NCBI RefSeq assembly: GCF_900187605.1
Contig: NZ_FYEA01000007.1
Span: 248,001 to 312,000 of the forward strand
Origin: Pseudomonas sp. Irchel 3H7
GTDB lineage: Bacteria; Pseudomonadota; Gammaproteobacteria; Pseudomonadales; Pseudomonadaceae
DNA length: 64,000 bases
Reading direction: 5' to 3'
A program made the translations under genes and the position numbers. Positions 35,890 through 44,261 of this stretch are shown here, piece by piece (position 1 is the stretch's first letter; each line of letters begins with the position of its first letter). Below the pieces are notes generated by a model. The model searched no databases, was not told where the DNA came from, and worked only from the letters and a program-made list of their open reading frames with translations.

Positions 35890-38547
35890 ATGATCAACGT
35901 AGACCTGCAACAACTCATCCAGGCGCTGGACGCCGAAACCCGTCGTGATCTGGAACGTTCCGCCGAGCGTTGCGTGGCCCGTGGCGGTAGCAAGATCCTC
36001 GTCGAAGATTTGATGCTCGGCCTGCTCGAGCGTCCGAACGGCTTGCTGTCGCGCGCACTGCAGGATGCCGACGTCGACGCCGGTGAACTCAGCGCCGCGC
36101 TGCAATCGCGCGTCGAACACAGCGCTTCGCGCAATCCGGTGTTCGCCCCGGAACTGGTGCAGTGGCTGCAAGATGCGCTGCTGGTGGCCAACCTCGAACT
36201 GGGCCAGACCCAGGTCGAAGACGCGGCGCTGATCCTTGCGCTGCTGCGCAACCCGATGCGCTACGCCGGCAGCCGCTATCAGCCGCTGCTCGCCAAGCTG
36301 AACATCGATCGCCTGAAGGAATTTGCCCTGTCGCAACAGGAGCAACCGGCAGCCAATGGCAAACCGGCCGCGCAGGGAGAATCGCTGTTGCAGCGCTTCA
36401 CCCACAACCTGACCCAACAGGCCCGCGACGGCAAACTCGACCCGGTGCTGTGTCGTGACGGCGCGATTCGGCAGATGGTCGACATCCTCGCCCGTCGCCG
36501 CAAAAACAACCCGATCGTCGTCGGTGAGGCCGGTGTCGGCAAGACCGCCATCGTCGAAGGCCTAGCGTCGCGCATCGCCGCCGGTGAAGTGCCGCAAGTG
36601 CTCAAAGGCGTTGAACTGCTGTCGCTGGATATGGGCCTGTTGCAGGCCGGCGCCAGCGTCAAAGGTGAATTCGAACGTCGCCTCAAAGGCGTGATCGACG
36701 AAGTCAAAGCTTCGCCGAAACCGATCATTCTGTTCATCGACGAAGCTCACACCCTGATCGGCGCCGGCGGCAATGCTGGCGGTTCCGACGCGGCCAACCT
36801 GCTGAAGCCGGCACTCGCCCGTGGCGAACTGCGCACCATCGCTGCGACCACCTGGGCCGAGTACAAGAAATACTTCGAGAAAGACCCGGCGCTGGCCCGT
36901 CGCTTCCAACCGGTGCAACTGCACGAACCGACCGTCAGTGAAGCGGTGACCATCCTTCGTGGTCTGGCCCAGGTTTACGAGAAGAGCCACGGCATTTACC
37001 TGCGCGATGACGCGGTGGTTTCGGCGGCTGAATTGTCCGCACGTTATCTGGCCGGTCGGCAGCTGCCGGACAAAGCTGTCGATGTGCTCGACACCGCTTG
37101 CGCCCGCGTACGCATCAGCCTCGCCGCTGCCCCGGAAAGCCTTGAGCGCCTGCGTGGCGAACTGGCTGAAGGTGGCCGTCAGCGTCAGGCCCTGCGCCGC
37201 GATGCCGAAGCCGGTCTGCTGATCGACCACGAAGCGCTGGATGCACTGGAAGCGCGTCTCGACGAAGCCGAAGACGAAATGGTCGCGCTGGAAACCCTGT
37301 GGACTGAACAAAAGCAACTGGCCGAGCGCCTGTTGGAATTGCGTCAGCAACTGGCCAAGGCTCGTGAAGCCGCCGCTGTCGAGCCGACCGTCACCGTTGA
37401 AGAAGACGCCGAAGGCACCGTGATCGAAACCGTCGCTGCCGAAGTCGAAGAAGGCCAAAGCGTCGAAACGCTGGAAGCCCAACTCAACGAAACCCACAGC
37501 GCCTTGACCGCCGCTCAAGTCAAAGAGCGTCTGGTCAGCTTCGAAGTGTGCCCGCGTCTGGTTGCCGAAGTGATCAGCGCCTGGACCGGCGTGCCATTGG
37601 CGCAACTGGCCCGCGAGCACAACGCCAAGGTCGCCAGTTTCGCCACCGACCTGCGCACGCGCATCCGTGGTCAGGAACAAGCCGTGCACGCACTGGACCG
37701 CTCGATGCGCGCCACCGCTGCCGGCCTGAACAAACCTGACGCGCCGGTCGGCGTGTTCCTGCTGGTCGGCCCGAGCGGCGTCGGTAAAACCGAAACCGCC
37801 CTGGCCCTCGCTGACTTGCTGTACGGCGGCGATCGTTTCATCACCACTATCAACATGTCCGAATTCCAGGAGAAGCACACCGTCTCCCGTCTGATCGGCG
37901 CGCCACCGGGCTACGTCGGTTACGGCGAGGGCGGCATGCTCACCGAAGCCGTACGCCAGAAACCGTACTCGGTGGTGTTGCTCGATGAAGTCGAAAAGGC
38001 TGACCCGGACGTGCTCAACCTGTTCTACCAAATCTTCGACAAAGGCGTGGCCAACGACGGCGAAGGTCGCGAGATCGACTTCCGCAATACGTTGATCCTG
38101 ATGACCTCGAACCTCGGTAGCGACAAGATCAGCGACCTTTGCGAAAACGGCGCACGCCCGACGGCCGAAGTGCTCGAAGAAACCATTCGCCCGGTACTCA
38201 GCAAACACTTCAAACCAGCGCTGCTGGCGCGGATGAAAGTGGTGCCGTACTACCCGGTCGGCGGCCCAGTATTGCGCGAGCTGATCGAGATCAAACTCGG
38301 TCGTCTCGGCGAGCGCCTCAACCGTCGTCAGCTGGATTTCAGCTGGTGCCAGAACCTCGTCGATCACCTGTCCGAGCGTTGCACGCAAAGCGACAGCGGC
38401 GCGCGCCTGATCGACCATCTGCTCGATCAGCATGTGCTGCCACTGGTGGCGGATCGTCTGCTCGACGCCATGGCCACCGGTGAAAGCCTCAAGCGTGTGC
38501 ATGCCACGCTCGACGGTGAAGCCAGCGTGACGTGCGAGTTCGCCTGA
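35890..38547 (+). CDS. tssH: T6SS sheath-recycling AAA+ ATPase ClpV (TssH)
   Basis: The protein has 885 residues. It has an N-terminal Clp_N domain (about 1-150), a first AAA domain with Walker A GEAGVGKTA near residue 213 and Walker B ILFIDEAHTLIGAGG, and a middle coiled-coil region (about 400-520). The second AAA domain has Walker A GPSGVGKTE near 626 and LLDEVEKADPD. The length and the TssC-binding N-terminal domain indicate ClpV rather than ClpB. It disassembles contracted sheath. Confidence 0.97.
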   Translation: MINVDLQQLIQALDAETRRDLERSAERCVARGGSKILVEDLMLGLLERPNGLLSRALQDADVDAGELSAALQSRVEHSASRNPVFAPELVQWLQDALLVANLELGQTQVEDAALILALLRNPMRYAGSRYQPLLAKLNIDRLKEFALSQQEQPAANGKPAAQGESLLQRFTHNLTQQARDGKLDPVLCRDGAIRQMVDILARRRKNNPIVVGEAGVGKTAIVEGLASRIAAGEVPQVLKGVELLSLDMGLLQAGASVKGEFERRLKGVIDEVKASPKPIILFIDEAHTLIGAGGNAGGSDAANLLKPALARGELRTIAATTWAEYKKYFEKDPALARRFQPVQLHEPTVSEAVTILRGLAQVYEKSHGIYLRDDAVVSAAELSARYLAGRQLPDKAVDVLDTACARVRISLAAAPESLERLRGELAEGGRQRQALRRDAEAGLLIDHEALDALEARLDEAEDEMVALETLWTEQKQLAERLLELRQQLAKAREAAAVEPTVTVEEDAEGTVIETVAAEVEEGQSVETLEAQLNETHSALTAAQVKERLVSFEVCPRLVAEVISAWTGVPLAQLAREHNAKVASFATDLRTRIRGQEQAVHALDRSMRATAAGLNKPDAPVGVFLLVGPSGVGKTETALALADLLYGGDRFITTINMSEFQEKHTVSRLIGAPPGYVGYGEGGMLTEAVRQKPYSVVLLDEVEKADPDVLNLFYQIFDKGVANDGEGREIDFRNTLILMTSNLGSDKISDLCENGARPTAEVLEETIRPVLSKHFKPALLARMKVVPYYPVGGPVLRELIEIKLGRLGERLNRRQLDFSWCQNLVDHLSERCTQSDSGARLIDHLLDQHVLPLVADRLLDAMATGESLKRVHATLDGEASVTCEFA

Positions 38548-38557
38548 GGTGGGCGTG

Positions 38558-40078
38558 ATGTTCACTCAGGTGCCGCAGCCACTGGTCTATGCCGAAGCGT
38601 TGCTGGCGCAGTTCGCCAGTCTGTCGCGGGCGGCGGACGGTGCTGCGTTGCTGGGTGACTTCGTGCGCGGTCTGGCCGAGTTGAGCGGTTGCGAATTAAC
38701 GCAGCTGTATCTGCTCGACGCCACCCACACGTGCCTGGGGATGAACGCCGAATGCCTCGACGGTGCTTTGCAACCGCGTGAAGCGGCGAGCCTGCCGGCG
38801 GATTACAACGGTGAGCAACTGCTGCAATTCGCCCTGTGCCAGAACCGCGTGGTGTGCCTCGACGACTTGAGCGGCAGCCTGCACGAAACCAGTTTTCTGC
38901 CGGCGGCGACCTCGCCGTGGCAGTCGCTGTTGTGCGTGCCGCTGGTCAATCAGCACAAAGCTGTTGAAGGTTTGCTGCTGTGCGCCAGCCGTCGTCGTAC
39001 CCACCTGCAAGGCTTCGCTGATTCCCTTGGCCAGCTCGGCTCGTTCGTGCTCGGCCAGTTGCATTTGCTGCAACGCCTGCGCCAGCCACTGGCGGAGTCG
39101 GCCACGGTAGCGCGCAGCGTGCCGAGCATCAGTGGCTATGGCTTGATCGGCAAAAGCGCGGCGATGCGCCAGACCCATTCGCTGATCAGCAAAGTCCTGC
39201 ACAGTCCGTACACCGTGTTGTTGCGCGGCGAAACCGGCACCGGCAAGGAAGTTGTCGCCCGGGCGATTCACGATTGCGGCCCGCGTCGGTCGCAGGCGTT
39301 TATCGTGCAGAACTGCGCGGCGGTTCCGGAAAATCTTCTGGAAAGCGAGTTGTTCGGCTATCGCAAAGGCGCCTTCACTGGTGCCGACCGCGACCGCGCT
39401 GGTCTGTTCGATGCGGCCAATGGCGGCACGCTGCTGCTCGACGAGATCGGCGACATGCCGCTGTCGTTGCAAGCGAAGATCTTGCGCGTGTTGCAGGAAG
39501 GCGAGATTCGTCCGCTGGGTTCCAACGACACCCACAAGATCGACGTACGCATCATCGCTGCGACCCACCGCGATCTGTCGACGCTGGTCAGCGAAGGCAA
39601 ATTCCGCGAGGACTTGTACTACCGCCTCGCGCAATTCCCGATCGAGTTGCCGGCGCTGCGTCAGCGCGAAGGCGACATCCTCGAACTGGCCCAGCACTTC
39701 GCCGAGAAGACCTGCACGTATTTGCAGCGCGATCCGGTGCGCTGGTCGAGCGCGGCGCTGGAACACCTGTCCGGCTACAACTTCCCCGGCAACGTGCGTG
39801 AACTCAAGGCCTTGGTCGAGCGTGCGGTGCTGTTGTGCGAGGGCGGCGAGTTGCTCGCCGAGCATTTCTCCCTGCGCATGGAGGCAATGCCGGAAGACAA
39901 CAGCCACCTGAATTTGCGCGAACGTCTGGAGCAGGTCGAACGCACGTTATTGCTCGACTGCCTGCGCAAGAACGACGGCAACCAGACCCTCGCCGCCCGC
40001 GAGCTCGGCCTTCCGAGGCGCACGCTGCTGTATCGGCTCGGCCGTCTGAACATCAATCTGGGAGATTTCGATGGGTAG
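38558..40078 (+). CDS. Sigma-54-dependent activator of the T6SS cluster (Sfa/VasH type)
   Basis: The protein of 506 residues has an N-terminal GAF-like sensor (about 15-180) and an AAA+ domain with Walker A GETGTGKE (about residue 224), the sigma-54 contact loop GAFTGA (about 270) and Walker B LLLDEIGDM. A C-terminal Fis-type helix-turn-helix follows (QTLAARELGLPRRTLLYRL). Homologues in T6SS clusters activate hcp or vgrG operons with RpoN. ATG 38558 is chosen because GAGGTG lies 7 bases upstream; GTG codons at 38549 and 38555 are alternatives. Confidence 0.93.
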   Translation: MFTQVPQPLVYAEALLAQFASLSRAADGAALLGDFVRGLAELSGCELTQLYLLDATHTCLGMNAECLDGALQPREAASLPADYNGEQLLQFALCQNRVVCLDDLSGSLHETSFLPAATSPWQSLLCVPLVNQHKAVEGLLLCASRRRTHLQGFADSLGQLGSFVLGQLHLLQRLRQPLAESATVARSVPSISGYGLIGKSAAMRQTHSLISKVLHSPYTVLLRGETGTGKEVVARAIHDCGPRRSQAFIVQNCAAVPENLLESELFGYRKGAFTGADRDRAGLFDAANGGTLLLDEIGDMPLSLQAKILRVLQEGEIRPLGSNDTHKIDVRIIAATHRDLSTLVSEGKFREDLYYRLAQFPIELPALRQREGDILELAQHFAEKTCTYLQRDPVRWSSAALEHLSGYNFPGNVRELKALVERAVLLCEGGELLAEHFSLRMEAMPEDNSHLNLRERLEQVERTLLLDCLRKNDGNQTLAARELGLPRRTLLYRLGRLNINLGDFDG

Positions 40079-40115
40079 GCAAAAAGTCATCGAAATCCTC
40101 GCAAAAACCAATTTC

Positions 40116-40146
40116 AGCGCCGCCCGCAAGGGTCGGCGCTTTGTGC
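40116..40146 (+). terminator. Possible terminator between activator and lipoprotein genes
   Basis: AGCGCCG (40116-40122) and CGGCGCT (40134-40140) form a hairpin followed by TTGTGC. The T-run is poor, so read-through into the downstream T6SS genes is likely. Confidence 0.35.
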
Positions 40147-40171
40147 TTTGTCTACCCCTGGAGACCCTCTG

Positions 40172-40312
40172 ATGTCTGTTCGTCACTGGCAAGCTGTCCT
40201 GCTGACCCTCGTCGTTCTATGCGGCCTGGGCGGCTGTAGCGGCAATTACAAATTCAACGACAACGACTATCGCCCGTTGGGTGATCCGCAAGCGGTCAAT
40301 CGCGGCAAGTGA
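40172..40312 (+). CDS. 46-residue T6SS-associated lipoprotein
   Basis: The protein starts MSVRHWQAVLLTLVVLCG, with lipobox LGGC at about 18-21, then a short mature tail SGNYKFNDNDYRPLGDPQAV. The mature part is only about 25 residues. It lies between the sigma-54 activator and fha, 18 bases before fha, with GGAG upstream. Position suggests a conserved accessory lipoprotein of this T6SS class; it is separate from TssJ, which is encoded further downstream. Its function is unknown. Confidence 0.75.
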   Translation: MSVRHWQAVLLTLVVLCGLGGCSGNYKFNDNDYRPLGDPQAVNRGK

Positions 40313-40330
40313 CCGCAAGGAGCATCAAAC

Positions 40331-41527
40331 ATGGAATTGGTTTTCGAAATGCTGAACACCAAGCAGTTCGTGCCCACCGAGTTGTGCCAGAAGACCTTTA
40401 AACAGGCCGGCGGCGTGATCGGGCGGGGCGAGGACTGCGACTGGATCATCCCTGACCGCAAGCGTCACCTGTCCAATCACCACGCGATTGTCAGCTACCG
40501 CGAAGGCACGTTCTTCCTCACCGACACCAGCAGCAACGGTGTCCAGGACGGCGAGAGCGGCGCGCGTCTGCACAAAGGCGAACCGGTGCGCATCGAGCAC
40601 GGCAGCACCTACGTGCTGGGTGACTTCGAAATTCGCGCGCGACTGGTGCGCGACCCGGCGACCTTCGACGGTGAAGTCGGCCGTCCACGCGCCGCTGGCA
40701 GCATCATTCCCGACGACGCGTTCCTCGATCTCGACCCGCTCAATGCTCTCGAGCAGCAAGAGCGTGTGTACTCGGAAATCGACGAACTGCTGGCGCCGAA
40801 CACCAAGCCTGAAGACTCCCGTCAGCGTGCCGACTACGCACGTATCGACATGGAAAGCCTGATGGTGCCGGAGCTGATTGCCGCGCCCGCCGAACCTGAA
40901 CCCGCTCCGGCGCCGAAAGCCGTTGAGCGTCAAAGCGAAGGTTTCTGGGAGCACTTCGGTGCGGCGCTGGGCGTCGACGTCAAAGGCCTCAGCCACGACG
41001 AACGCGAAGCCCTGGCGCTGAATGCTGCCCGCTTGTTGCGCCAAAGCATCGGCGGTTTGCAGCAGAGCCTGCGCACTCGCTCGGAGCTGAAAAACGAGCT
41101 GCGTCTGGCCCAGACCACCGTGCAAGGCACCAACAAGAACCCGCTGAAATTCGCCGTCGATCCGAGCGAAGCCCTGCAGATTCTGTTGCAGCCAAGCAAG
41201 CCCGGCCATCTGCCGGCCGAGCAAGCCATTTCCCGCGCGTTCCGCGACCTGCAGGCGCATCAAGTGGCACTGCTGACCGCCAGTCGCGCCGCCGTGCGCG
41301 GCACGCTGGAGCACTTCTCGCCAGAGCAACTGACCCTGCGTTTCGAGCGCGACAACAAGCCGTTGATCGCAACCTCGGGCGGGCGCTGGAGAGCGTTCGG
41401 CCGTTATCACCAGGCGCTGCGTCAGGACGATGACTGGAGCGAGCGTCTGCTGGCCCGCGACTTCGCCCAGGCCTACGAAGAACAGATCCGCCTGATCTCC
41501 ACCCTCCACACCGACCACCAAGGATGA
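40331..41527 (+). CDS. T6SS FHA-domain protein (TagH/Fha)
   Basis: The protein of 398 residues has an N-terminal forkhead-associated domain (about 5-100) with the phosphothreonine-binding pattern GRGEDCDWIIPDRKRHLSNHHAIV and DTSSNGVQ. A linker follows, and then the TagH C-terminal domain (about 200-390). With the PpkA-like kinase and PppA-like phosphatase encoded downstream it forms the threonine-phosphorylation control module. Confidence 0.94.
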   Translation: MELVFEMLNTKQFVPTELCQKTFKQAGGVIGRGEDCDWIIPDRKRHLSNHHAIVSYREGTFFLTDTSSNGVQDGESGARLHKGEPVRIEHGSTYVLGDFEIRARLVRDPATFDGEVGRPRAAGSIIPDDAFLDLDPLNALEQQERVYSEIDELLAPNTKPEDSRQRADYARIDMESLMVPELIAAPAEPEPAPAPKAVERQSEGFWEHFGAALGVDVKGLSHDEREALALNAARLLRQSIGGLQQSLRTRSELKNELRLAQTTVQGTNKNPLKFAVDPSEALQILLQPSKPGHLPAEQAISRAFRDLQAHQVALLTASRAAVRGTLEHFSPEQLTLRFERDNKPLIATSGGRWRAFGRYHQALRQDDDWSERLLARDFAQAYEEQIRLISTLHTDHQG

Positions 41528-42033
41528 TGCGCATGTCTCGCCGCTCGACCGCTTTTTTCAAGACGCTGACTGCGCTCACCGTGCTGGTGCTGCTCGCCGG
41601 TTGCTCGTCGCTGTCGCCGTACTCGAAAGTGACCAAGATTAACCTGAAGCTGACCGGCAGCGATCAGCTCAACCCGGACCTCAACGGTCGGCCGTCGCCG
41701 ATCGTCGTGCGCCTGTTCGAACTCAAGCACCCGGTGACCTTCGAGAACGCTGACTTCTTCAGCCTTTACGAACGCGCCAAGGAATCCCTCAATCCGGATC
41801 TGGTGGCCAGCGAAGAGCTTGAGCTGCGCCCGGGTGAAACCGTGGAGATGAAGCTCAAGGTGGAAGAGGGCAGCCTTTATGTTGGCGTTCTCGCCGCTTA
41901 CCGCGACTTGCCGGACACCCAATGGCGCCACACCGTTCAGATCACTCCGCTGGAGGTCACTGAAGTCGATCTGACTCTGGACCAGACCGGCATCCGCAAC
42001 ACCAATCAAGTGCTCGCCAAGGCGGATGACTGA
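41524..42033 (+). CDS. tssJ: T6SS outer-membrane lipoprotein TssJ
   Basis: The protein of 169 residues has a signal sequence and lipobox LLAGC (Cys about residue 26). The mature beta-sandwich has the TssJ pattern, including PSPIVVRLFELK and a loop LRPGETVEMKLKVEEGSLYVGVLAAYRDL. It anchors the TssJLM membrane complex to the outer membrane. Its ATG overlaps the fha stop; nearby in-frame ATGs at 41527 and 41533 are alternatives. Confidence 0.94.
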   Translation: MMRMSRRSTAFFKTLTALTVLVLLAGCSSLSPYSKVTKINLKLTGSDQLNPDLNGRPSPIVVRLFELKHPVTFENADFFSLYERAKESLNPDLVASEELELRPGETVEMKLKVEEGSLYVGVLAAYRDLPDTQWRHTVQITPLEVTEVDLTLDQTGIRNTNQVLAKADD

Positions 42034-42035
42034 TC

Positions 42036-43367
42036 ATGAATACCCATAAAGTCATTTGGCAGGAAGGCATGCTGCTGCGTCCGCAGCACTTCCAGCACAA
42101 CGATCGTTATTACGATCACCAGATGAAAACCCGCACCCAATTGCTGGGTGGCTACACCTGGGGTTTCCTCAATCTGGAGATCGACTTGCAGTTCCTCAAC
42201 ATGGGCAAACTGGTGATCAGTGAAGCCTCGGGGATTCTGCCGGACGGCAGCCTGTTCGAACTCGGTGGCAACACCGAGCCGCTGGCGCTGGACGTACCGC
42301 CGAACACCGGCAACACGCCGATCTACCTGGCGCTGCCGCTGGTCACCGGTAACCACATCGAGTCGCGCCGCCCGGAGCAATCCGACGTGCTCGCGCGTTA
42401 CACCGCGTACGACGCCGAAGTGGCCGACTCCAACGCCGGCGACGATTCCGCCAGCCAGGTCAGCTGCGGTCGCCCGGACTTCAAACTGTTGCTCGGCGAG
42501 CAGCAGAGCGATCAGGCCTACGTCAAGCTGAAGATCTGCGACGTGCTCGACACCACGCCGGACGGCGTGATCAGCCTCGACCCGGATTTCGTGCCGACCT
42601 ACATTCAGGCCCACGCCTCCAGCTATCTGCTGTCGTGCCTGAAAGAAGTCATCAGCATGCTCAACCACCGTGGCGACACGATTGCCGAGCGGATTCGCTC
42701 CAACGGCAAGGTCGGCGGTGCCGAAGTTGGCGACTTCATGATGCTGCAACTGATCAACCGCACCGAACTGCTGCTGCGCCACTACCTCGGCCTGGAGCAA
42801 GTGCACCCGGAAGAGTTGTACCGCACGCTGCTGACCATGCTCGGCGATCTGGCGACCTTTTCCGGCGAGAGCAAACGCCCGCGCCTGGACAGCCGCTACT
42901 CCCACGCCGATCAGGGCGGGAGCTTCCGCAAACTGATGGAAGCGATTCGTCAGGTGCTGTCGATGGTGCTCGAACAGCACGCCATCGAACTGATCCTGCA
43001 AGCGCGTCAGTACGGCATCATCGTCTCGCCGTTGCACGACCACAAACTGCTTGGCTCGGCGTCGTTCGTGCTGGCAGCCAGTGCCAACTGCGACTCCGAA
43101 GAACTGCGCCACCGCTTGCCGGCGCACCTCAAGGTCGGCCCGGTGGAACGTATCCGCCAACTGGTCAACCTGCACTTGCCGGGGATCAAGGTCAAACCGT
43201 TGCCGGTGGCCCCACGGCAGATCGCGTTCCACTCGAACAAAACCTATTTCATCCTCGAACTCAGTTCCGAAGACCTGGCACAACTCGAGCGCTCCGGCGG
43301 TTTCGCGTTCCATGTGTCCGGCGAATTCGCCGAGCTTGAACTGAAATTCTGGGCCATCAGGAACTGA
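42036..43367 (+). CDS. tssK: T6SS baseplate protein TssK
   Basis: This 443-residue protein has the typical N-terminus KVIWQEGMLLRPQHFQ and the DRYYDHQMKTRTQLL region, and the C-terminal receptor-type domain ending with SGGFAFHVSGEFAELELKFWAIRN. It links the baseplate to TssL/TssM in the membrane complex. It starts 2 bases after tssJ. Confidence 0.96.
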   Translation: MNTHKVIWQEGMLLRPQHFQHNDRYYDHQMKTRTQLLGGYTWGFLNLEIDLQFLNMGKLVISEASGILPDGSLFELGGNTEPLALDVPPNTGNTPIYLALPLVTGNHIESRRPEQSDVLARYTAYDAEVADSNAGDDSASQVSCGRPDFKLLLGEQQSDQAYVKLKICDVLDTTPDGVISLDPDFVPTYIQAHASSYLLSCLKEVISMLNHRGDTIAERIRSNGKVGGAEVGDFMMLQLINRTELLLRHYLGLEQVHPEELYRTLLTMLGDLATFSGESKRPRLDSRYSHADQGGSFRKLMEAIRQVLSMVLEQHAIELILQARQYGIIVSPLHDHKLLGSASFVLAASANCDSEELRHRLPAHLKVGPVERIRQLVNLHLPGIKVKPLPVAPRQIAFHSNKTYFILELSSEDLAQLERSGGFAFHVSGEFAELELKFWAIRN

Positions 43368-43372
43368 CCGAC

Positions 43373-44248
43373 ATGATCAAGGAAACGGATTACAACCAGG
43401 ACGACAAAACTGTCCTGCTCGATCGTCAAGGCCACGGACCGGCATCGAGTCCGCTGACCGACTTCGCCGCGCCGCCGCGTTTCGAGCAACTGGAAGAACG
43501 CATGATCTACGCCGCGCGCTTGCGCCCGGCAGAAGCGTTCAACATCAGCCTCAATTCGCTGGTCGCTGCTTCGTCCGAGCTGCTTTCGGAAGTGGTGCGC
43601 CTCAAGCACAGCGAAACCCGCGAAGACTTGTACGCACTCAACGAGCGTCTGACTGCCGGGCTGAAATTGTTTGAAGTACGCGCCCTGCACAACGGCGCCG
43701 AAAGCAGCCAGGTGATGGCCGCGCGTTATGTGCTCTGCACCGTGGTCGACGAAGCTGTCGTGACCACGCCGTGGGGCAACGAAAGCGAATGGTCGCAAAT
43801 GAGCCTGCTGAGCAGCTTCCACAACGAAACCTTCGGTGGCGAGAAGTTCTTCCAGTTGCTCGATCGACTGTCGAAAAACCCGGTCAAGCACCTGCCGATG
43901 CTCGAACTGATGTACCTGTGCCTGTCCCTCGGTTTCGAGGGCAAGTACCGCGTCCAGGCACGCGGCATGCTCGAACTTGAAGGCATTCGCGATGCTCTGT
44001 ATCGGCAGATCCGTCAGTTGCGTGGCGACGTGCCGCGCGAGTTGTCGCCACACTGGGAAGGCTTGAACGATCAGCGTCGCAACCTGGTGCGCATCGTGCC
44101 GGCGTGGATGGTGGTGTTGTTCACTTTGGTCTGTCTGGTGGTGATGTATTCGGGCTTCGCCTGGGTCTTGGGCGAGCAGCGCGACACCGTTCTGCAACCT
44201 TATCAGCCGCTTGATCCAGCCGCGGTTCAACCGCAGTCGCAGCCGTAA
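43373..44248 (+). CDS. tssL: T6SS inner-membrane protein TssL (DotU/IcmH type)
   Basis: The protein of 291 residues has a cytoplasmic DotU domain (about 55-230, including ARYVLCTVVDEAVVTTPWG and NETFGGEKFFQLLDRL) and a single C-terminal membrane helix (about 243-265). No peptidoglycan-binding OmpA-like domain follows, so anchoring to the wall must come from elsewhere. It is part of TssJLM. Confidence 0.95.
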   Translation: MIKETDYNQDDKTVLLDRQGHGPASSPLTDFAAPPRFEQLEERMIYAARLRPAEAFNISLNSLVAASSELLSEVVRLKHSETREDLYALNERLTAGLKLFEVRALHNGAESSQVMAARYVLCTVVDEAVVTTPWGNESEWSQMSLLSSFHNETFGGEKFFQLLDRLSKNPVKHLPMLELMYLCLSLGFEGKYRVQARGMLELEGIRDALYRQIRQLRGDVPRELSPHWEGLNDQRRNLVRIVPAWMVVLFTLVCLVVMYSGFAWVLGEQRDTVLQPYQPLDPAAVQPQSQP

Positions 44249-44261
44249 ACAGGGACGTGTG

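Noticed and set aside
36562..38565. Long open frame on the minus strand opposite tssH (over 660 codons)
   Set aside because: Mirror-frame shadow caused by the GC-rich codon bias of tssH; no start signal, no recognisable motifs. Similar antisense frames opposite pstA (11707-13569) and tssM (46107-47891) were rejected for the same reason.
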